From positions 107,793 through 153,631 of the forward strand of contig JAQTUE010000015.1 in NCBI GenBank assembly GCA_028710415.1: a stretch of DNA of 45,839 nucleotides. The letters run 5' to 3'. Below the pieces are notes generated by a model. That model made no database searches. It was not told the origin of the DNA and saw only the letters and a program-made list of their open reading frames with translations. Made by a program: the position numbers and the translations under genes. Positions 40,355-45,839 of this stretch are shown piece after piece. Source of the stretch: Paludibacter sp. (GTDB lineage: Bacteria; Bacteroidota; Bacteroidia; Bacteroidales; Paludibacteraceae). Positions within the stretch are counted from its first letter, which is position 1; every line of letters begins with the position of its first letter.

Positions 40355-41269
40355 TTAAATCTCGTACGTTGTCAAATCTTCCCCCAATACCGTATTTTCA
40401 AATACCGCCTTTGCTTCATTCAGGAGTTCGTTTTGGTTGTTGTAACGGGCTGAGTAGTGGCCGATAATGAGTTTCTTGACATTGGCTTTCAATGCTATTT
40501 CACCGGCCTGGCGTGCTGTGGAATGTTCGGTTTGTTTGGATCTTATTAACTCATCCTCCATAAAGGTAGCTTCGTGATACAGACAATCAACTCCCTGGAT
40601 AATTGGGATGATCTTTTCTGAATATGCGGTATCCGAACAATAGGCAAAACGTTTCGGCGGTTCACTGGCCGTTGTAAGCAGGTTGTTTGCAATAATTTCA
40701 CCCTCTTCGGTAACAAAGTCTTCGCCTTGTTTTATTTTAGGGAATCTCCAGGTAGGAATGTGGTAAAAGTCAATCATATCCCGGATAATATGGCGGTCGC
40801 GTGGTTTTTCCTCGAACAGGAATCCACAGCATGGAACCCTGTGTTTCAACGGTATGGAAAATACCTGAACGGACCGGTCTTCATAGATCAGTTCGTGCTT
40901 CCGGGGGTGAATGGTATGGAATATGACATTGAATGATAAGTCGGTACAGAAGTAATTCAACTGGGGCTGCAGTATTTTCTCCAAGTCCGCCTGGGCATGG
41001 ATGTGTAATTCGGCAGTGCGGTTCAACATTCCAAAAGTTGAGATTAGTCCCATTAAGCCAAAGCAATGGTCGCCATGCAGGTGGGATATGAAAATATGTC
41101 CCAGCCGGTTGGCTTTTACCCCCATTTGGCACATCCTGATTTGGGTACCTTCCCCGCAATCGATTAAAAATTGTTTGTCCCTGATTTCCAATAGTTGTGA
41201 ACTCGGGAAATTCTTTCGTGTTGGCATGGCCGATCCACAACCCAATATGGTGAGAGATGCTTTTTGCAT
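40355..41269 (-). CDS. rnz: Ribonuclease Z
   Basis: 304 residues of the metallo-beta-lactamase fold. The zinc-binding motif HLHGDH is at 63-68. Later ligands are 'YCSDTAYS' and the C-terminal 'IIGHYSARY', and 'EATFMEDE' is typical of short-form RNase Z. It cleaves the 3' trailer of tRNA precursors or related RNAs in the cytoplasm. It is followed (upstream on this strand) by a GNAT gene only 10 bp away, so the two are probably co-transcribed with rnz second. Confidence 0.97.
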   Translation of the reverse strand: MQKASLTILGCGSAMPTRKNFPSSQLLEIRDKQFLIDCGEGTQIRMCQMGVKANRLGHIFISHLHGDHCFGLMGLISTFGMLNRTAELHIHAQADLEKILQPQLNYFCTDLSFNVIFHTIHPRKHELIYEDRSVQVFSIPLKHRVPCCGFLFEEKPRDRHIIRDMIDFYHIPTWRFPKIKQGEDFVTEEGEIIANNLLTTASEPPKRFAYCSDTAYSEKIIPIIQGVDCLYHEATFMEDELIRSKQTEHSTARQAGEIALKANVKKLIIGHYSARYNNQNELLNEAKAVFENTVLGEDLTTYEI

Positions 41270-41279
41270 TTAAAATTCT

Positions 41280-41819
41280 TTATCTGTCGGCTTTCAACAA
41301 ACCGAATACTACTAAATCAACAAACCCACGGCTGTGAAGTTCACTCTCCCGTTCAATGCCTTCCTGCTTGAAGCCTAATCGTCGGGCAACTGCCTGGCTT
41401 TTTAAATTCCCTGTAGCAGCTTTCAGTTGAATCCTGTTTAAATGCATTTCATCAAAAATATATTCAATCAGGGCATTTGCCGAAAGGGTAATGATTCCTT
41501 TATGCTGGCATGATTCGGACAGCCAGTAGCCGATTTCAGTCTTCTTGTTGTACAGGTCCGTATCCTTAAGCCCTATAATCCCGGCAAAACCGTTTTTATA
41601 ATAAATAGCAAAGGTAACGTCTATTCGGTCTGAGCTTAAATAGCTCTCCACATAATTATGGGTATAATTTATCTCACGGGTCTGATCAACAAATGGCAGC
41701 CATTCTTCGAGGTACTTCCGGTCCCGGTCAATTGCCTGAAATATCACTTCCACATCTTCCAGCCCGATTTCCGTCAGAAGAATTTTATCATCTACTTTCA
41801 GTATTCTTTTTCCGTTCAT
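41280..41819 (-). CDS. GNAT acetyltransferase, RimL-like
   Basis: 179 residues matching the RimJ/RimL group of ribosomal-protein N-terminal acetyltransferases. Landmarks are 'YLEEWLPFVDQTRE' near the N-terminus, 'EIGYWLSESCQHKGIITLSANALIEYIFDEMHLNRIQLKAATGNLKSQAVARRLGF' as the acetyl-CoA region, and 'EGIERESELHSRGFVDLVVFGLL' at the end. The usual Q/RxxGxG loop is QHKGII, a weaker version of the pyrophosphate loop. It may acetylate a ribosomal protein or a small amine. First gene of the pair with rnz. Confidence 0.9.
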   Translation of the reverse strand: MNGKRILKVDDKILLTEIGLEDVEVIFQAIDRDRKYLEEWLPFVDQTREINYTHNYVESYLSSDRIDVTFAIYYKNGFAGIIGLKDTDLYNKKTEIGYWLSESCQHKGIITLSANALIEYIFDEMHLNRIQLKAATGNLKSQAVARRLGFKQEGIERESELHSRGFVDLVVFGLLKADR

Positions 41820-41834
41820 AATAAATGTCTCCGG

Positions 41835-41873
41835 AATTCGTTCTTAATTCGTGAAATTCGTTCTTAATTCGTG
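41835..41873. repeat. Direct repeat of 19 bp with 20-bp period
   Basis: AATTCGTTCTTAATTCGTG occurs at 41835-41853 and again at 41855-41873. It lies between the lptB stop and the GNAT start, again just 3' of a stop codon on the minus strand. Confidence 0.85.
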
Positions 41874-41885
41874 GAATTATTTTTT

Positions 41886-42638
41886 TTAAATCCTGGTTTT
41901 TTTCTTCAATTCAAAGTCACGTCCCAGGTATTTTTCCCTTACCACCGGATTATCAGCCAGCTCCTTGGAAGTTCCCTGAAACAGGATACGTCCTTCAAAA
42001 AGCAGGTAAGCCCTGTCAGTAATGGTTAAAGTCTCATCCACATTGTGATCGGTAATCAGGATGCCGATATTTTTATCTTTCAGTTTCCAGACAATATCCT
42101 GGATATCCTGAACAGCAATCGGGTCAACACCTGCAAAGGGTTCATCAAGCATGATAAACTTAGGTTCTATAGCCAGGCAACGTGCGATCTCAGTCCTGCG
42201 TCGCTCGCCGCCCGATAACCTGTCCCCGATATTCTTTCGTACCTGTTCCAGGTTAAATTCGGCAATCAGCGTTTCGAGTTTGTGCTTTTGTTCCTCCTTG
42301 GAGAATTTGGTCATCTCCAGTACTGAGCGAATATTATCCTCCACGGTCATTTTCCTGAAAACAGATGCTTCCTGTGCCAGGTACCCAATGCCTTTTTGAG
42401 CCCGTTTATAGACAGGGAATTTAGTAATATCCTCATCATTCAGGTAGATCCTCCCTGAATTTGGTTCTACTAGACCGGTTGTCATGTAAAAAGTAGTCGT
42501 TTTTCCGGCACCGTTTGGACCTAATAATCCAACAATCTCACCTTGTTTCACGTTAATGGAAACATCGTTTACCACCGTACGCTTGCCGTATTTCTTGAAT
42601 AAATGTTCTGTGCGGAGCACCATGCTGTCATTCGTCAT
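41886..42638 (-). CDS. lptB: LPS export ABC transporter ATP-binding protein LptB
   Basis: About 250 residues. Walker A is GPNGAGKTT, the signature is [13 protein letters not shown], Walker B is [13 protein letters not shown] and the switch is ITDHNV. '[33 protein letters not shown]' and the end '..KYLGRDFEL' are typical of LptB. It powers LPS extraction from the inner membrane with LptFG, which are not in this window. ATG at 42638 is used; an in-frame TTG lies three codons earlier. A near-perfect promoter is 19 bp upstream. Confidence 0.95.
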   Translation of the reverse strand: MTNDSMVLRTEHLFKKYGKRTVVNDVSINVKQGEIVGLLGPNGAGKTTTFYMTTGLVEPNSGRIYLNDEDITKFPVYKRAQKGIGYLAQEASVFRKMTVEDNIRSVLEMTKFSKEEQKHKLETLIAEFNLEQVRKNIGDRLSGGERRRTEIARCLAIEPKFIMLDEPFAGVDPIAVQDIQDIVWKLKDKNIGILITDHNVDETLTITDRAYLLFEGRILFQGTSKELADNPVVREKYLGRDFELKKKTRI

Positions 42639-42656
42639 AATCTTCAATTAGAAGCA

Positions 42657-42686
42657 CAAAAGTACACTATTTATAAGGATAATCAA
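42657..42686 (-). promoter_or_regulatory. Promoter of lptB
   Basis: On the minus strand, TTG (42684-42686), 19-bp spacer, TACTTTTG (42657-42664). Confidence 0.75.
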
Positions 42687-42961
42687 ATACATATGGATCA
42701 AAAGTTAATTCATTTTATTCATCCTGTTGGAAATGTTACAACTATTTTGAATTTCAATAGAATGTGTTGGTTGAAAAAAATCATGTCTGATTTTATGCAC
42801 GTAGATACCCTGTTTTGACTTTTACTTATTTCTCCGCAAGTTGAAGGACCCGGTACGACATTGATTTCGATCCTGAAGCAGAATCCAAATTACTCTTGAT
42901 TCTGCTCTGTTTTCTTGCAATTTATCCCTTCGGAATTGCTCTTTATCCTGGTCTGGAACTG

Positions 42962-43100
42962 TTCGCTCTATGGAGGGGGTTCAGTTAGGGTTGAGATAGG
43001 GTTGAGATAGGGTTGAGATAGGGTTAGGATAGGTAAACCTAACTGAACCCTATCTCAACCCTATGGAAACTCCTTGGAAACCCCCTTGAAAGTACGATCA
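42962..43100. repeat. 11-nt-unit hairpin element, copy C
   Basis: 11-nt units TAGGGTTGAGA start at 42986, 42997 and 43008, then TAGGGTTAGGA (43019) and TAGGT (43030). A C-rich arm with the same period follows: GAACCCTAT, CTCAACCCTAT, GGAAACTCCTT, GGAAACCCCCT. The left border (CTCTATGGAGGGGGT, about 42966-42980) matches the reverse complement of copy A's right border (CTCTATAGAGGGGGT). The remaining spacer 42687-43340 contains no gene; 43238-43268 holds two TGGTTTGTACG words 20 bp apart. Confidence 0.8.
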
Positions 43101-43334
43101 GGTGAAGACCGGGTGCAGACATAAAAAATAAGATATTATGCCCGGGTTATTTCAGCAACCCGTAACTTATAAAATGATCATTTAGTATACGTGAATATTG
43201 TATTTTCAGTACTTTTAGTAAAGAATAAAGATCCATGTGGTTTGTACGGAAAAAAGTTGGTTTGTACGCTAAAACGAACAACTGTTTTATAAATTATGTG
43301 TATGGATAGGTATAAAAACAATATTACAAAACTA

Positions 43335-43365
43335 ATACATTCGATTGTTATATAGTGAGTTAATA
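43335..43365 (+). promoter_or_regulatory. Repeated upstream element, copy 1
   Basis: AATACATTCGATTGTTATAT followed by AG..GAGTTAAT. The core GATTGTTATATAG starts 134 bp before the ATG at 43477 and about 57 bp before a TAGTTTTA near-match to the -7 box (43400). Copies at 44502 and 45664 precede the paralogues. Confidence 0.75.
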
Positions 43366-43476
43366 TTCAACATTCGTGCATGGACTAAATAAAAACCCGT
43401 AGTTTTACATTTTTAAAAATAGATGTTTTATATCTATTGGTTATAACTAAAAATGTAAAATTTAATTGGTAAGTTT

Positions 43477-44247
43477 ATGAAAAAGGTTTTTATTATTATT
43501 TCTTGTTTTGGATTTCTGTCATTGATGCATGCACAGAATTATTCCCGTAACTCCATGGAAGCATCTACCCCCGGGACATTGACAGTAACTGTAACCACAA
43601 GCGCAACGGCCACTCCTTCGTTTGGAACCAAAAGTGATGACGCCATTTGGATTCAGAACGCATCGGGAACATTTGTAAAAACAATTGTAGGTTGTACCAG
43701 CAGCGACCGGAATGATTTGTTGACCTGGACTGCTGCCACATCATCCACCTATAATATCGTCGATGCAGTAACTTCAGCTACCAGAAGCACCTATGGCGTT
43801 CGGACGGGAACATGGAACGGAACGAATGTATCACGGGTTTTAGTAGCTGACGGTACCTATAGTGTAAAAATGGAGATGACCGATTTTAGTGGACAGGGAA
43901 GACTTGGAACTTTTGCTTTTACAAAGGGTCCTGTTGCTCAAACTTTGGCACCTGCCAATATCCTGAGTTTCTCAAATATCTCCATTAAATGGGTTCCTTC
44001 AATTACTTCTGCTGTAGAGGAATTGAAGATGTCGAATTTGTATCAGGTATATCCGAATCCTACTTCCTCTTCCATATTTGTAGATGGTTTGGATATAAAT
44101 CAAATTGAAGTTTTTAATGTGTCAGGAAAGAGCCTGATGAAAACAAGCCTGCACAATGTAAATTTAAGTTCGTTGCCTAAAGGTACCTATATGCTTAAGA
44201 TTAATTCTGAAACTGGTACTATTATGAAAAAGATCATTAAGAACTAA
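43477..44247 (+). CDS. DUF2271 secreted protein with T9SS sorting signal, paralogue 1
   Basis: 256 residues. A signal peptide (MKKVFIIISCFGFLSLMHAQ) precedes a DUF2271 domain (about 30-165): 'GTLTVTVTTSAT', 'DAIWIQNASGTFVKTI', 'WNGTNVSRVLVADGTYSVKMEMTD'. A type A C-terminal sorting domain follows, 'YPNPTSSSIFVDG...KGTYMLKINSETGTIMKKIIKN'. DUF2271 proteins are exported Ig-like proteins of unknown function. It should be secreted or attached to the cell surface. First of at least three tandem paralogues, each with its own upstream element and terminator. Confidence 0.92.
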   Translation: MKKVFIIISCFGFLSLMHAQNYSRNSMEASTPGTLTVTVTTSATATPSFGTKSDDAIWIQNASGTFVKTIVGCTSSDRNDLLTWTAATSSTYNIVDAVTSATRSTYGVRTGTWNGTNVSRVLVADGTYSVKMEMTDFSGQGRLGTFAFTKGPVAQTLAPANILSFSNISIKWVPSITSAVEELKMSNLYQVYPNPTSSSIFVDGLDINQIEVFNVSGKSLMKTSLHNVNLSSLPKGTYMLKINSETGTIMKKIIKN

Positions 44248-44274
44248 TTCAGTCAAAATACACCACTAAATACT

Positions 44275-44316
44275 TCCGCTTATTCAGGCCTTGTAGGTTT
44301 GAATAAGCGGATTTTT
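44275..44316 (+). terminator. Terminator of DUF2271 paralogue 1
   Basis: A 12-bp stem, TCCGCTTATTCA (44275-44286) with TGAATAAGCGGA (44300-44311), then ATTTTT. Confidence 0.88.
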
Positions 44317-44501
44317 AATAGTACGCTATTAAATACAGTCGGCAGAGTAATCCATTTATCCCTGTTTTAATTGATTCTTGCTTCCGGTATAGCATACATT
44401 TTATATCTTTTATTTGGAATATTGATGCTTTTTATTTTAAAACTAACATCCTTTTTTATAATTCACATATATTAAATCAGTAGATGCAAAATTATCATCC
44501 T

Positions 44502-44530
44502 AATACAAATGATTGTTATATAGTTAGTTA
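44502..44530 (+). promoter_or_regulatory. Repeated upstream element, copy 2, with -7 box downstream
   Basis: AATACAAATGATTGTTATAT followed by AGTTAGTTAAT; the core starts 132 bp before the ATG at 44643. An exact -7 box TATTTTTG is at 44569-44576, so the conserved element lies about 40-60 bp upstream of it, in activator-site position. Confidence 0.75.
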
Positions 44531-44642
44531 ATATTCATTGTTTGTAGTAATTCCATAATTAAAATAATTATTTTTGCGTTTTAAGTAGATATTAGAAGTC
44601 TATCAATAATAAACAAGATTGTAAATTTAAATTATCAAGATT

Positions 44643-45407
44643 ATGAAGAAGGTATTTATTATGATGTCGTTTTTGGGATTGTTTGCGACAATGCATGCTC
44701 AGAATTACTCTCCCAATGCGACAGACGCCAACACACCAGGAATTTTAAATGTAACAGTGACAACAAGTGCGACAACCGGGGCACAGTATGTCCCCAGGAA
44801 TGTTTTAGCCATTTGGGTTCAAAATAGTTCAGGCGCTTTTGTAAAAACCCTGCTTGTATATGCCCAAGCCCGGATTTCGGAACTTACAAACTGGAATGCA
44901 TCCTCAGGAGGAAATACAGTTGATGCTATTACCGGTGCTACACAGAGTAGTCATGCCGTAAGAACCTGTACCTGGAATGGAACAAATGTATCGGGAGTTG
45001 TGGTTGCTGATGGAACTTATACGCTAAAAATGGAATTGACCGATAAAAATGCAACGGGCAATTTAGGAACTTTTACTTTTGTAAAGGGACCGGCTGCACA
45101 AACACAAACACCAGCAGCCGTACCAAGTTTTTCGGCGATAACTATTAAGTGGACTCCATCAGTAAACTCTGCAGTGGAGGATGTGAAGATGTCAAATTTA
45201 TACCAGGTATATCCTAATCCGACATCAACATCCATATTTGTAAATGGACCAGGCATAGATGAAATTGAAGTGTTCAACATTGCCGGAAAGAGTTTATTAA
45301 AAACTAATTTGCACAATGTAAATTTGAATGCACTCCCCAAAGGAGTCTATATGCTTAAAATTAATAGCGAGGCGGGAACTGTTATGAAAAAATTAGTCAA
45401 GAATTAA
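44643..45407 (+). CDS. DUF2271 secreted protein with T9SS sorting signal, paralogue 2
   Basis: 254 residues, closely similar along its length to the preceding protein: signal peptide MKKVFIMMSFLGLFATMHAQ, 'VLAIWVQNSSGAFVKTL', 'VDAITGATQSSHAVRTCTWNGTNVSGVVVADGTYTLKMELTD', and the sorting domain 'YPNPTSTSIFVNG...KGVYMLKINSEAGTVMKKLVKN'. The DUF2271 consensus, including the ITGAT motif, is better kept here than in paralogue 1. The divergence is spread over the domain while signal peptide and sorting domain are near-identical, as expected of a tandem duplication under diversifying change. Confidence 0.93.
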   Translation: MKKVFIMMSFLGLFATMHAQNYSPNATDANTPGILNVTVTTSATTGAQYVPRNVLAIWVQNSSGAFVKTLLVYAQARISELTNWNASSGGNTVDAITGATQSSHAVRTCTWNGTNVSGVVVADGTYTLKMELTDKNATGNLGTFTFVKGPAAQTQTPAAVPSFSAITIKWTPSVNSAVEDVKMSNLYQVYPNPTSTSIFVNGPGIDEIEVFNIAGKSLLKTNLHNVNLNALPKGVYMLKINSEAGTVMKKLVKN

Positions 45408-45433
45408 AATACTTTTATTGAATGCTATAATCT

Positions 45434-45476
45434 TCCGCTCATTTAAATCCAATCGATTTGAATGAGCGGATTTTTT
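45434..45476 (+). terminator. Terminator of DUF2271 paralogue 2
   Basis: TCCGCTCATT (45434-45443) pairs with AATGAGCGGA (45461-45470), with inner AAATC/GATTT pairing, then a six-T run. Confidence 0.9.
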
Positions 45477-45663
45477 GTTTCCGATTAACGGTGACTTATA
45501 TCGGGAATCCTGATTCTGCCTGCAAAACGGTTTTATTGAAAATTTTAATACCGGATTCATTTTACAATCCATAACTGGAATATTATTGGCTCTTATTTGG
45601 AAAAATAACATTTATTTATTTTATATCCTTAGAATATAGCGCTTAATGAAAAAAATAATAACT

Positions 45664-45693
45664 AATTCAAATGATTGTTATATAGCTGGTTAA
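45664..45693 (+). promoter_or_regulatory. Repeated upstream element, copy 3
   Basis: AATTCAAATGATTGTTATAT followed by AGCTGGTTAAT; the core starts 131 bp before the ATG at 45804. Same element and same spacing as for paralogues 1 and 2. Confidence 0.75.
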
Positions 45694-45803
45694 TCATAAA
45701 TATTTATAGTTATTTCAAAACAAAAACCATTCCTTATGTGTTAAAGCTACATATTATAAATCTATCATAAATAACCCGGAAGAATAATTAAATTTTCAAG
45801 ATT

Positions 45804-45839
45804 ATGAAAAAGGTATATATTATTATGTTGTTTTTAGGA
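45804..45839 (+). CDS. Third DUF2271/T9SS paralogue (5' end only)
   Basis: Only the first 12 codons are in the window: MKKVYIIMLFLG, the start of the same signal peptide as in the two genes before it (MKKVFIIISCFG, MKKVFIMMSFLG). The matching upstream element and spacing support it. The rest lies beyond the right edge. Confidence 0.85.
   Translation, partial: MKKVYIIMLFLG

Overview
The window looks like a chromosomal segment of an anaerobic or facultative member of the Bacteroidota (Bacteroidia). Several things point there: promoters of the type TTG–17 to 20 bp–TAnnTTTG in front of many genes, almost no Shine-Dalgarno sequences, a TonB-dependent-receptor-type outer-membrane protein, proteins with type IX secretion (T9SS) C-terminal signals, FISUMP and DUF1573 proteins, the DUF177–rpmF–fabH cluster, and the Fe-S scaffold/GGGtGRT gene pair. 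No rRNA, tRNA or CRISPR array was seen.

Layout. 1-6 kb: the end of a TIGR01777 epimerase, a membrane-anchored protein of unknown function, a large CarboxypepD_reg/plug/beta-barrel outer-membrane protein and a GH28 polygalacturonase. 6.3-10.3 kb: a DUF1016 (YhcG-like) PD-(D/E)xK nuclease, a 1-kb gene-poor stretch full of palindromes, a Bax-inhibitor-1 protein and a secreted NUC1 nuclease. 10.3-16.7 kb: a very repeat-rich spacer, an RRM RNA-binding protein, an ABC-F ATPase, an Lgt-like protein with a C-terminal beta-rich domain, and a FISUMP protein. 17-23 kb: a conflict/defence island. An MqsR-like toxin with an MqsA-HTH-Panacea antitoxin, a 1007-residue primase-like/SF2 helicase protein, and a second, convergent Panacea antitoxin/toxin pair. 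23.1-26.6 kb: a broken copy of the 3' end of the GGGtGRT gene, two secreted proteins, then the intact GGGtGRT gene and its Fe-S scaffold partner. 26.8-42.6 kb: mostly housekeeping genes (GNAT, M20 peptidase, two DUF1573 proteins, meaB, a solitary DNA methyltransferase, fabH-rpmF-DUF177, histidine kinase, era, a YtxH/holin-X operon, serine ammonia-lyase, rnz, GNAT, lptB). 43.4-45.8 kb: a tandem array of at least three paralogous DUF2271/T9SS secreted proteins with a repeated upstream element; the third copy runs off the window.

The most unusual content is between the genes. (1) Degenerate short tandem repeats with a strict 7-nt register lie directly 3' of stop codons. At 40119-40349 there are 33 consecutive heptads without a register slip, although the unit changes identity several times, and the same heptad words recur at other 3' ends. 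A 9-nt version occurs twice. (2) Three copies of an element built from 11-nt units fold into long hairpins, with one homogeneous G-rich arm and one decaying C-rich arm; two copies also share a conserved flank. (3) A 27-bp near-perfect palindrome lies inside the DUF1016 nuclease gene and again twice just upstream of it. (4) A ~185-bp terminal-inverted-repeat element has a shortened relative 11 kb away. I recognise no named family for these repeats. What makes them is unknown, and calling them a system is inference.
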